Below, one piece after another: positions 1 to 9,829 of a stretch of DNA of 64,000 nt (positions are counted from its first letter, which is position 1; every line of letters starts with the position of its first letter). Source of the stretch: Uranotaenia lowii (lineage: Eukaryota > Arthropoda > Insecta > Diptera > Culicidae); NCBI RefSeq assembly GCF_029784155.1, contig NC_073693.1:27874002-27938001 (forward strand), written 5' to 3'. A program made the translations under genes and the position numbers. The notes under the pieces are model-generated. The model worked only from the letters and a program-made list of their open reading frames with translations, ran no database searches and was not told the origin of the DNA.

Positions 1-828
1 CTACTGTAAATATTGGATTTGTTACTCCTTGATTTGCGTACCCCAACATCTGGAAGTTCGTCAATGCTTGAATTATTTTTGTTAAATGAGTTTACCCTAA
101 ACCTAAAATAAATTATCAAATGTTATACCATTACGTAAATACTATAATTGTTTGGTCAACCTAACTTGAAGCAAGGTTTCATTCAATAGAGATTTGGAAG
201 GCAAGCTGAAATGAAATATTAATATTACAAATTTTTCAATTGCTTGGACAATTTTCTTGTGACAAGCTTTTAAGAAAAAAATCATTGAAAAATCGTTTTT
301 TTTTTAACTCCAAACAGGGAGATATCAAAACCATTAGAGCACGTTTAAGAAGCTTGTTGCACGTCCTACAATCAGCTTCGAACTGAACTTTTTATAGGTA
401 ATCAAACTATCGATAGCACTCAGGAAAGCTCAACCGTTGATAAAGATATTATTTATTTTGTGATGCGACTTGCCATTTCAATGAATTGATTAATAATAAC
501 TGATAATAATCTTCAATAAACACAGACAGCTCAAAGATTACAATAAATACTTCAAGCTATCATTCTTCATATGACCTTATCTGGAAACTACTTGAAGATA
601 CTATGTTATCTCGTTTGTTTTCAGATTAGTTCAGATTGTATCAACCATCACAAAAAAGGTGTCAACAATGATGTCACATACTCAATCTATCAATAATGAG
701 CCTTGAAGAGGTAGCTTCCTCAGTGTTGATGCTTAGAACATGTGAAAGTTGAACTTAACTTTAGGAGAAAAATGAAATCAAGTTTGTATTTTTTTTTTCT
801 ATCATTGTATTTTAAGTCGTTCTTGCCT
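1..828. other. AT-rich sequence without recognisable gene
   Basis: No convincing open reading frame, RNA gene or repeat with defined ends is visible here. The composition is uniformly AT-rich, as in dipteran intergenic or intronic DNA. Positions 742-828 lead into the 9-bp minisatellite. Confidence 0.5.
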
Positions 829-1237
829 TTTTTGTTATTTTTGTTATTTTTGTCAGTTTCGTCATTTTTGTCATTTTTGTTTAGTCATTTTTGTCATTTT
901 TGTCATTTTCGTCATTTTTGTCATTTTTGTCATTTTTGTCATTTTTGTCATTTTTGTCATTTTTGTCATTTTTGTCATTTTTGTCATTTTTGTCATTTTT
1001 GTCATTTTTGTCATTTTTGTCATTTTTGTCATTTTTGTCATTTTTGTCATTTTTGTCATTTTTGTCATTTTTGTCATTTTTGTCATTTTTGTCATTTTTG
1101 TCATTTTTGTCATTTTTGTCATTTTTGTCATTTTTGTCATTTTTGTCATTTTTGTCATTTTTGTCATTTTTGTCATTTTTGTCATTTTTGTCATTTTTGT
1201 CATTTTTGTCATTTTTGTCATTTTTGTCATTTTTTTT
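829..1237. repeat. 9-bp minisatellite (TTTTTGTCA)n
   Basis: A tandem array of the 9-mer TTTTTGTCA. About 39 nearly uninterrupted units lie between 884 and 1232, with degenerate units (TTTTTGTTA, a GTCAG variant) on the left edge and one T-to-C variant near 907. Because 9 is a multiple of 3, several frames on both strands stay open and give artificial periodic peptides (HFC, SFL or MTK repeats); these are not proteins. The homogeneous core suggests recent expansion by slippage or unequal exchange. Degenerate relatives of the unit occur near 6660-6830 and 10740-11670. Confidence 0.95.
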
Positions 1238-2540
1238 ATTTCAATTGTTGATTAAGAAAATTTGTATATCAATCATCCAAATCTATGTAGTGATTTATAA
1301 TGTTCTAATTGGTTATTGATAGATTCAAATATTGATTCAGATAAAAAATTACTAGACCATCGGATCACTTTCCAAATTTTTTTTAAAGCAAAACCATGCA
1401 GGGTCACACATTTCCTATCCATCTTGGAAGTCGTTTTAACCAGGGACGTTCGGAAAAAACAGAAACGAAACGAAAAGGTCGAACGTCAAATATTGGGTTT
1501 ACGCTTCGACGTCTCGAAGTAATGATTTTAAAATATGCGGTCGATGAAACCTGTGTGCGGTTGAAAAGTGGTAGACCAGAAGGAATGATAAGGGAATCGA
1601 CAGATATGCATTGCAAATGTGATTGGGCGTTTTGGTAGGAAAAAAAATTCTGCATTTCGGTAAAGAGCTTCAAATGACGGAAATCGACTTTTTTCTCTTT
1701 TCACATGTTTAATGACAACCCTCGTCCAGCGCTGGTGAAAATAGACTTTCCCGAAAGATAATTAGAAACAAGGTGAAATAAAATTAATAGACTTGAAGTA
1801 TTTCCAAATCATAATCAATATTAAAATAAACGTTTTAAGGCAAGCTTTTGCGTATTTTAATTTTCAAGTTGAACAAATTAAAGCTTGGTAATCTCGAATC
1901 AACTAACATTTATTTCTAAGAGAGAAAATATTAGTAAATAGTCTCTACTGTACTTGCAACCGCAAAAATTTAGCTGGTATTTCGTTTTGCAAGTTTCCCA
2001 GTAACTGAGTTATCTTTGTGATTAGAAATTGGCTCTGTATAAGTGGATCCACTTAAGATAAATCTTATCAATCCATGTGCTCTCAATCAAGGATTTGAAG
2101 AATAGTGAGCTTTCGTTCGTTTGATAAAAAAAATGTAAGATTTGTTCAAGGTGTATTTTTAGAACGATTTCTAGAACACATATTCGGGATCACTGAAAAT
2201 TCGACGCGTTATAGAGAGAGGGGAGGTTTGGAATTTTTTTTGTTGAAAATTTGAGAACAAAATTCACGAGTGTATAAAACTTTTGGTTTTGATTGTTTAT
2301 GAATGTAAGTAGCATTGTACATTATTTACTTTTTATTTCGAAAGAAGTTTAAACAACTGAAAGTTTATACCTTTTAGCATTAAGTTTCCACTTTTTAACG
2401 AAATTCTTCAAGGGTACAATTCAAAGTTTCGTGTTTAAAAAGTGCCGTTTTTTAAAACGCAGCTCTTTGCTTAAATTTTGCTTAAAATTTTAAATATTTC
2501 AAACCTTGGTGTCTTAAAAGCTTCGTTTTGGTTCAAAACT
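1238..2540. other. No gene recognised; slightly GC-richer island at 1396-1640
   Basis: Mostly AT-rich sequence. The segment 1396-1640 is clearly richer in G and C and stays open in two overlapping frames, but neither peptide shows a family I recognise, and no splice signals or codon pattern support translation. It could be a conserved non-coding element or an old repeat fragment. Confidence 0.4.
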
Positions 2541-2544
2541 CATC

Positions 2545-2960
2545 CATGATGTTTTGCAGATTTTTTAAGAAATTCTCAATAGAAAATTTTCCGCTGAACA
2601 ACTTTGTGCAATATCGTAGCTTCAAATTTTATTAGAAAAATGAGTTAATAGCTATTAAAACATAGAGCATTTATCTTTTAAAATTAAAATGCAATTCAAC
2701 TGACATCACTGCTTGTGCCTTGTGAGATAATGCATGACTCTTTTTCAAAGAAAACTTCGATAGACACTAGCAGTGATGTCAGTAGGATTGATTGATTCTC
2801 AATGCCAAAACACATACTTCTATTCAACAGCAACTTTTTTTTGCCTTATAAGAGTTATGGCCTTGGACAAAGTTGTTCAGAGGAAAATTTCCTTTTGAGG
2901 ATTTATAAATTTTCACAAAACATATTACAACGATATTGATTTTTCAGATCAAAATATTCA
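2545..2960. repeat. Hairpin-forming inverted repeat, possible old MITE
   Basis: Inner arms ACTGACATCACTGCT (2699-2713) and AGCAGTGATGTCAGT (about 2770-2784) are perfect reverse complements across a spacer of roughly 56 bp. An outer pair also matches: the stretch reading CTGAACAACTTTG near 2595 has its complement CAAAGTTGTTCAG near 2868, each next to matching AAAATTTTCC-type sequence. The whole therefore folds as a loose stem of about 400 bp. No transposase or clear target duplication is visible, so a foldback or MITE origin is inferred. Confidence 0.5.
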
Positions 2961-3284
2961 ATGATTCCAACAAACACATAAGTTCAATTTACTTAAACTT
3001 AAATTTATGGAACTTAAAAATTTAAAAAAAAACTTAAATTTATGGAATTATTTCTACGAAAAGTTCGAACATTGAGTAAAACTGGCTTTGAACTCGGCTC
3101 CTAAAAATGTCCGATTACCAAGCGAGTCTGATTAAAAAGTGTCCAATTAACGCGCGAATATTGTATATTTAATTTGAAATTTTATAAACCTGTTAGTATT
3201 TATGGTTTTCAACTTGAACAATTTAGCGACATATACAGCATTGATTGGATTCTTCAAGCAATACAAATTGAGATACTTAGACAT

Positions 3285-3541
3285 AAATATTGGACCTGAG
3301 ACTTGTGACTTGAGACCTGAAACGTTAGGCTTGAGAAGTGAGACTTGAGATCTGAAATCTTATACATGGAACTCGAGACTTGAAACCTGAGACCTCAGCT
3401 TGAGACCTAAAACCTTAGACTTGAGACCTGATACTTGGGACCTGAGACCTGATACCTGAGACCAGAGACTTCAAACCAGACACTTGACACCTGAGACCTG
3501 AGACCTGAGACCTCAGATCTGAGAACTGAGACCTGAGACCT
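3285..3541. repeat. Degenerate 7-bp GAGACCT/GAGACTT minisatellite
   Basis: About 250 bp made of variants of GAGACCT, GAGACTT and CTGAGAC. The most regular run (four successive GAGACCT-like units) is at 3490-3520. It is polypurine-rich on this strand relative to its surroundings. No coding potential. Confidence 0.85.
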
Positions 3542-3544
3542 CGA

Positions 3545-4067
3545 AAAATTAAGAAAGAAATAGGAATTATTCATAAGAAATCATTTTTTTTCTGAGAGAA
3601 ATGACTTAGAATCCCATTCGAACTTTAAACTCATTGCATTACTGTTAAGGTTATATATGAATGATTAAAGAAAACTTATTGTTTGCTTTTAGCGAAAATC
3701 AATTTAAAAAATTCTTTTTGTTCAGTCGGCCATTCTGAGATTCTTTATTTATTTTCATTACAATTTCTAAATGGAATAAGAAATTCAAATTGAAACTTTT
3801 CCACCTGAAGTTTCCTACTATTGATTATGATAAACTTTTATTAGAAAATGTTTGTTACAGAAGTAAATGTCCTGAATTTAGCATATCATTCTGTAATTGA
3901 TAATTTTCAAATTGTTTGCAATAAAATTTAGATCCAATTTATTGACTAAAGTGTCCATTTCCCGGCCATTTGTACGTTCCCAGAGAGGGGAAAATCTGAT
4001 CACCCTATTTCCGGAATTTCCCGAGATCCCGGGAAAATTTAAAAAAAGAGATGTTAACCCCTCTCTA
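3545..4067. other. AT-rich filler with a CCCGGGAAAA-type repeat end
   Basis: No gene is visible. Positions 3957-4040 are GC-richer, with CCCGGCC, TTCCCGAGATCCCGGGAAAA and similar words, which look like the terminal part of a DNA transposon, but I cannot find the partner terminus. Confidence 0.35.
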
Positions 4068-5102
4068 CTTCATAACTATATGGTACTAGCTGATCCTATA
4101 CGAACTGCGTTTCGCTTTCAACTTGGAATATTTCATGAACAGTTTGTATGAAAGTCTATTGCCAAGCATTTTCCAGATGCACTTCTGAATTTAGTGTTAA
4201 GTAATAATTGCAAAAATATTGGATGAGCACTTTGTCTGTCGTTTGCTACTAAATTTTAAATCAGGAATCAATTGACCGTGCCAAAAAAACCCGTGTATAA
4301 ATTTCGACTCAACCGTTGCATAACAACGCAATTATTGCCAAAGAGCTAAATCCCTTTCGGTGACCTCTTATAGTTACAATCTTTGAGATCTGAAATCGTT
4401 TGCCCTTTCCTAAAAACTCCCTTGTGCAAATTTTCAAAGCTATCCATTGTATTATAACGTCAATATTGCGAAAAACAATAAAAAATTAATTTATATGGAC
4501 GACTCCTTTCGTCGACCCCTGGCAAAACATTTGACATCTGAAATCGATTTCCCGTCCCCGAAAACTACCGTGTGCAAATTTTCATTACAATCCGATGTAT
4601 AATATATGTAGATGAAATTTCAAAAATATTGGAAGGTTAATATGGACACCCACTTTGCCGGCACCTTACACTGAATTTAATATCTGAAATCCATTGCTCG
4701 TCTCTCAAAACTCTCGTGTATAATTTTTCGTCTGAATCCAATGTATAATAACGACAATACCGCATTAACAGTGAATAGATAATATGGACGACCCCTTTGG
4801 CTGACCCCTTACACAAAATTTGACCCCTGAAATTGATTGCTCGTCTTTCAAAACACTCATGTGCAAGTTTTCAACACGATCCGACGAAAAGTAACGTCAA
4901 TATCGCGAAAAAAATATTTGTGTTGTATGGACGACCTCCTTCAGAAGAAGTCATCCAAAAATCTGAAAACATTTTTCATCATTCCTGCTCCTAATGAGCA
5001 TCCACGCCAAATTTCAGATCTCTAGCTCTTTAGACGGCTGAGTCTATAGAGGACATACAAACAAACAAACAAACCCACAGAAATTGCTTTTTATATATAT
5101 AA
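4068..5102 (-). mobile_element. Composite repeat, copy 1: 143-bp array plus antisense RT fragment
   Basis: Two parts. Positions 5102 down to about 4211 hold four to five units of about 143 bp. Each contains a version of GGACGACCCCTTT, then TTTGAC..CTGAAAT, TGCAAATTTTCA and CGTCAATATTGCGAAAA. The block ends at the right with a (CAAA)n tract and TTTTTATATATATAAA. Positions 4210 to 4068 read on the minus strand match the first ~140 bp of the reverse-transcriptase gene at 49051-49190, for example the segments matching GCATCTGGAAAATGCTTGGC and CCAAGTTGAAAGCGAAAC. The same array-to-gene junction therefore exists at both loci. Matching stops near 4068. A DD37E transposon abuts the right end directly. 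Confidence 0.8.
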
Positions 5103-6290
5103 AGGGCGATACGGTCAAAATTTGGTCAAGGAAAAACGCGTGTAAATCGGTGAAATCGTTTATTTAAAAAATTATTAAATTTCTTTTTCAAGTTTAATTA
5201 GGTCAAAATTCAGGAAAAATATTCAGTTGGGCTTCCGTTTTTCCAAATCCGAATTGCCAAGCCTTCCGCTTAACCCCTGCCATCAGATTTTGTACAGCCA
5301 CCCTGTCCACCTTCTTCGCCGCAGAAAGCCAGTTTTCCTGAACTGCTGTTCGTTCTTAGCAGTTTTTTTTTTGGTCTTCTTTAAGTTCCGCTTGACAATA
5401 GCCCAGTATTTCTCAATTGGGCGGAGCTCTGGCGTGTTGGGAGAGTTCTTGTCCTTGGGAACCACCTGCACGTTGTTGGCGGTGTACCACTCCATGGCCT
5501 TTTTACCGTAATGGCAAGATGCCCAATCCAGCGAAAATAGTACGGAACAACCGTGTTTCTTCAGGAAAGGCAGCAGACGTTTATTCAAACATTCTTTCAC
5601 GTTAATTTCTTGGTTGACAGTCCCCGAAGCTATTATAATGCTGCTTTTCAAGCCACAGGTACAGGCCAAACCAGATATTTCTTCGCGAACTTTGACAGTT
5701 TCATGTGCTTGAATATATCTGCTACCTTTCCCCTTCCTCTTGCAGTATAAAACTCCTGTCCCGGAAGTTGTTTGTAGTCGGCTTTGACGTAGGTTTCGTC
5801 GTCCATTATCACACAGTCAAACTTCGTCAGCATCGCCGTGTGCAGCATCCGGGATCGCGCTTTTGCCGTCGTATTTTGTTTGTCATCGCGATTTGGAGTC
5901 ATTACCTTCTTGTAAGTCGATAGTCCGGCCCGTTTTTTGTCTCGATGCACGGCTGTAGACGACACACCCAGCTTATTTGCGGCATCTCGGAGAGAGAGGT
6001 TAGGGTTTCGCTTGAAACTACCGGCAACTCTCTTTGTCGTCTCAGCGGCTTCCGGTTTTCGATTTCCCCCCGATCCAGACTTCCTGGCTGTCGAAAAACG
6101 TTCCCCAAACACTTTAATTACATTTGTAACGGTTGATTTGGCAACTTTAAGCGATTTTGCCAGCTTTGCGTGCGAGTAGCTCAAATACAAAATTTGGGTT
6201 TTGTTCATTGGACGGTTTATATGGGCGAACCCTTTCAAAAGGGTCCATTTCCAATTACAGACCCCGTTCGTTTTTGGCAACATTCGATTT
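5103..6290 (-). mobile_element. ITmD37E-type Tc1/mariner transposon, inactivated
   Basis: A class II element read on the minus strand, inserted at the TATATATA end of the composite repeat, which offers a TA target. The right-hand terminus in this view begins near AAGGGCGATACGG. I could not find a matching inverted terminus beyond 6208, where different repeat sequence (6283-6330) begins, so the 5' end is probably lost or overwritten. The only gene is the broken transposase at 5203-6208. Confidence 0.75.
5203..6208 (-). pseudogene. ITmD37E transposase pseudogene (DD37E)
   Basis: Cut-and-paste transposase of the Tc1/mariner superfamily, ITmD37E lineage. The start is taken as the Met of MNKTQILYLSYSH (codon 6208-6206), because residues encoded upstream do not resemble the family. 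The N-terminal half has the helix-turn-helix DNA-binding region (KLAKSLKVAKSTVTNVIKVF and SLRDAANKLGVSSTAVHRD). Catalytic residues are the Asp of VIMDDETYV, the Asp of FSLDWASCHYGK, and the Glu of TPELRPIEKYW, with exactly 37 residues between the second Asp and the Glu. Two frameshifts break it: one near 5648-5669, and one near 5329-5336, after which the C-terminal segment continues in another frame (VAVQNLMAGVKRKAWQFGFG) to a stop at 5203. The full length would be about 335 residues, normal for the family. No intact protein is made. Confidence 0.9.
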
Positions 6291-6332
6291 TGGCAACATC
6301 CGATTTTGGCACATGTGCCAAAATCGAACGGT
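6283..6332. repeat. Three-fold CGATTTTGGCA repeat with palindrome
   Basis: The word TTCG(T/A)TTTTGGCA occurs three times in succession. The third copy is the left half of a perfect 26-bp palindrome at about 6301-6326 centred on CACATGTG, its right half reading TGTGCCAAAATCG. This could be the two ends of a pogo/Tc1-like element brought together, or a terminus of a separate element that cut off the ITmD37E 5' end. Origin unresolved. Confidence 0.5.
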
Positions 6333-6398
6333 TTTTAGAAATAACATTACCGTTTAGTTTTGTTATACCAGGATTAATTTGATTAAGACAAACTTCAT

Positions 6399-6623
6399 AA
6401 ATACGATTTTATGTTAGAGGGCTTGTGATATAGCTCAGTTGGCAAGTCTGTTGTCTCCTGAGCCGATGTCCGTGAGTTCGAGCCCAAAAGTAAACATCGA
6501 ACACAGTTGTTCCAGATAGTTTTTCAATAACGATCCGCCAACTGCAACGTTGATAAAGTCGCGAATGCCATAAAGATGGTAAAACGACTATAACCGAAAC
6601 AAAAAAAAATACGATTTTATGTT
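6399..6623 (+). mobile_element. tRNA-derived SINE, full length with 17-bp target duplication
   Basis: A short retroposon with an RNA polymerase III promoter. The A box (TAGCTCAGTTGG, 6431-6442) and B box (GAGTTCGAGCCC, 6474-6485) have normal tRNA spacing. The body runs from about 6416 to a tail of nine or ten A residues at 6600-6609. Perfect direct repeats AAATACGATTTTATGTT lie at 6399-6415 and 6607-6623, a textbook LINE-mediated insertion. It carries no protein and depends on an enzyme in trans. The tRNA-like head includes a D-loop-like GTTGGC, but acceptor-stem pairing is not maintained, so it is not a functional tRNA gene. Other copies are at 13627-13820 and 15405-15470. Confidence 0.92.
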
Positions 6624-7100
6624 CTGAAATGGTGATGAAATGCAACAATAAAAACCAAAGATTTTTAAAAACTTAATAAAGTACTCAAAAATGTCAAAAA
6701 GATGAAAAATTCAAAAAGTTGAAAAAACAAATTAAAACAAAAGACTGAATATGACAAAAAACAACTAAAAAATGATAAAGAATGACAAAAACAGCAAATA
6801 TGACAAACGAAAAAAAACGTTATAAACAAAACAAGAAATCATCGCCCCAGGACGACTTTAAACTTCAAACGCAAAATAAACTAACCGATCGATTTTCATC
6901 ATTTCCTTTGTATTTTTCTTCTCTCTTTCACAGGTTGATACAAGGCTCGGGAACTGACAAAATAAAACAAGTAAAAAAATACCGCCACCTCCCCCGGCTA
7001 CTGATGCCTGCGGTCTGGCGGTTCCTGTTCATCAACGGAGCCAAGATACCCGGTAGCATCCAGGGAAGGAAATCGATTCCGGAACTTTTCTGCTAACGCC
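6624..7100. other. TGACAAAAA/TGTCAAAAA low-complexity tract and GC-richer edge
   Basis: Positions 6664-6830 repeat the words TGACAAAAA, TGTCAAAAA and TGAAAAA, diverged complements of the minisatellite at 829-1237. A reading frame at 6782-7096 starts inside this tract and has no recognisable domain, so I do not call it a gene. CTCTCTTTCACAG at about 6918-6930 resembles a splice acceptor but has no supported exon after it. Confidence 0.4.
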
Positions 7101-8054
7101 TGACGCCTGAGGAGGCAACTTTTACGACGTGGCAAACTCAATTTACCCCGCCTGTGTGGGACATCACACCTTGCGTGGTCGTTAGCTGAAATTCACACGC
7201 TCTCTTTCGTAGATCGGAAAAACATTAAGCCTTGACAGCAGTTTGGGGAAGGGGAAAACCCGGAAGTGTAAGCTACTTGTGTATGTGTCGAGTGCGATTT
7301 TTTTTGTCTGAGTTCAATACAACCACATCGTAGTGTCGTCATCCGTTATCCTTTTATTTTTGGATCGGATCCGAGAAACGGCGAAAAGGGGCTTTGTTAA
7401 AAGTAAATAAGGAAAATCCGGAAACGCCATGTGTTTTTATTGTTTTCAATTTTCTTTTGATTGGTGGAAGCTGAGCGAGTTCCTCGGGATGGAAAAATAA
7501 GTGTAAAAACTCACTCACTGAATGTGCCCGTTTTTTTTTTACTCCGGAAGTAGATCAAAGCCATTCCCTCCAGAAGGAAAAGTGACAGTCACTCTGTGTG
7601 TTTTGTTACAGTTTCCGTACAAAAAAAAAAAACGGCTAAGCCTAACGATGGTTGGCGGAAAAATCCATGAAGGGGAGAGGTAGATACAAAAAGAGGTGTA
7701 AAAAATAAATCGGTCGTCCGTTTTGTGAAAGAAAAAGTGCCAGACAGTGTGAAAAATATCTACCCCATTTCATGCAGCACCACACACAGAGGGAAAGTTT
7801 AGCAAGGGCTTATTCAATTTTTCCTACTACTCAACACAGCAAACGGAAAATGTAAAAAAGAGAGGTGGAAAATCGCAGTTCTAAATAGAAGCGCAGGGTA
7901 GGCAAAGTGGATAATCGTTTAAGTGGATTTATGATGATTTAAATAGCGGATTATCGAGTGGCATTGAGAGTATCGAAGAGTGAAAAGGAGGAAAAACGCG
8001 CGTACGTAAGAGTGAGATTCAACAACATTTATTACAACACAACGCCGAGTCAAG
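7100..8054 (+). promoter_or_regulatory. Candidate promoter and non-coding 5' exon with splice donor
   Basis: This block is distinctly richer in G and C than its flanks, lacks transposon signatures, and contains no long reading frame. It ends in a strong splice donor, GAGTCAAG|GTAAGG (exon end 8054), with a second donor-like site CGTAC|GTAAGA near 8005. Purine-rich, ATG-poor sequence before the donor (7940-8054) is typical of an insect 5' UTR exon. No TATA box or initiator can be assigned with confidence. A similar arrangement occurs at 37330-37899, so both could be alternative first exons of a plus-strand gene lying to the right. That is inference without transcript evidence. Confidence 0.35.
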
Positions 8055-8519
8055 GTAAGGATTCAGAGCTCGTTTTTGCTGTTTTTGTTGTTGTTTGGCT
8101 TTACTTCGCCAATATCAAGCTCGGTTTGACGATTTTACATGCATAGTTACGATATCAGCGACCAACTGCCGGGATAATCGGATTTGAGGGTGGGCTCAGT
8201 TCATCGTGGGTTTCTGGTTTGGCTTCGCTGGAATAAAAATCGTAATTGGAAATTGACTTATGAAAAATATGTCGATAGGGGTTTTTCATGTTAAAACAGC
8301 AGCAACAAAAGCAAAAATCACGTAGAAATTTTGCTCAATTCAATAACGTGGGTTTAAATTTGGTGCTTCTATTTCAATTAAACTATTCATACAAAAAATT
8401 AGAATTTATTCAGAATCTAATTAGAATTTTAATTGGAAAATTCAATTTTCAACATGAATTTTGTCATCCACAAAAGAGGTTTCGAGAATAAAGAAAAACA
8501 TAATAATTGTATTCTTAAG
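8055..8519. other. AT-rich sequence, possible start of an intron
   Basis: Follows the putative donor at 8055. A small reading frame at 8288-8491 shows no known family and looks like chance. Nothing else is supported. Confidence 0.35.
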
Positions 8520-9672
8520 CTGTTAGAGTTACCACATGCTTCGGAAAATGGGGTAAAGGCTGATTTTACCCTAGATTCCCCTATATGTTTCAAATAATTA
8601 TGAAAAAAGTAAGTTCGGACTTGAAAATATAAACTAATGAGACTTTTTTCGAGAAATCGAATGAAGACTATTTAAGCCACCTCACGTATCGGATCCAAGA
8701 GCTATGGCCGTTCTACCACCATTTTCTAAACATTTTTATTATAGTTCAGAAAAAGCTTGTTCAGACTGGAAGATTTTGGAGCAAATGAGAGCTATCTAGT
8801 GTGTTTTCTTCCGAAGAGTCGAATGAAGGCTGTTTGAGGCACCGCACGTTTCTTAAAATGGAGTTATGGCTGATTTTACTCTTGATTCCTCTCTATTTTT
8901 TAATTAATTATAAAAACAGTGTTTTCGGACTTGAAACTTTTGATTCAAATTTATGATATTTTTTTTCAAAAAAAAAAACAAATGAAGGCTGTTTGAGTCA
9001 CCACACGCCTTGGAAATTGAAGTTATGGCATGAAAAAGCATGTTCTTAATCATTATTTTTTAACCATATGAGACTTATCCTGTGTGATTTTTCTTTCTAA
9101 GAAATCAAATTAGGTTTGTTTGAGCCACAGAACGCATCGTAAAATGGAGTTTTGGCTGATTTTACCCTAAATTTCCCAACACTTTTTAATAAATTCAGGA
9201 AAAAGCATGTTGGGCTTGAGAATTTTGAATCAAAATGATACATACCCTGTGTCTTTTTTTTTCTCGATAAATCGGATGAAGGATATTTAAACCACAGAGC
9301 CCAACGTAAAATCCCCTATATTTTTCAAAAAACTAAACAATAAATCCATTTTCCGAAGTATGCGGCGGCTCAAATCACACAAGATAAGTCTTATTTGGAT
9401 CAATTTTAAAGTCTGAACATGCTTTATCTACTTAAATAAAAATTTAGGAAAATCGAGGAAAAATTTGCCATTATTCCTTTTTCCGATGCGTGCGGTTGCT
9501 CAAACATTTCAACATTGATTCACAATTTTCAAGTCCAAATTTAGTTTTTTCATAAATTATTGAAAAATATAGGGGAATTGAAGGTAAAATCAGCCATAAC
9601 TACATTTTTTCGAAGTGTTCGGTGGCTCAAACAGCCTTCATTTAATTCCTCAAAAAAAAAAAAAACACCCCT
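8520..9672. repeat. ~155-bp tandem array that inverts on itself
   Basis: Units contain GAATGAAGGCTGTTTGAGCCAC, then a CGCACG word, AATGGAGTTATGGCTGATTTTACC, and CCCTATATTTTT followed by ATTATGAAAAA. Direct copies are recognisable near 8650, 8815, 8972, 9105 and 9260. From about 9330 the same unit recurs as its reverse complement, near 9355, 9475 and 9570-9645 (for example GCGGCTCAAATCAC, and GGTGGCTCAAACAGCC before CTTCATTTAATTCCTC). The array is thus a head-to-head structure of about 1.15 kb able to form a long hairpin. No protein or terminal duplication is visible. Confidence 0.75.
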
Positions 9673-9829
9673 AGATAGGTCTCAGAATACCAAAGAATCA
9701 AGGGTTAGAAAGGCAATAAAGGTCGCAATTTGGAATTTTGTTCAATCGATATCCCTGACATTTAACTGAAGGAAAGTTGTACTGAAAGGAACTGAAGGAT
9801 ACCAAATTGTCGTAGTGAGAAAAATTATT

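Noticed and set aside
742..1319. Overlapping long reading frames with HFC, SFL and MTK peptide repeats on both strands
   Set aside because: They are translations of a 9-bp tandem repeat. Period 9 keeps several frames open, and there is no codon or domain evidence.
6431..6485. Possible tRNA gene because of A and B boxes
   Set aside because: The cloverleaf acceptor pairing is absent, and the sequence continues into a SINE body with A tail and target duplication.
6782..7096. 104-codon plus-strand frame
   Set aside because: It begins in a TGACAAAAA low-complexity tract, has no domain, and changes composition midway.
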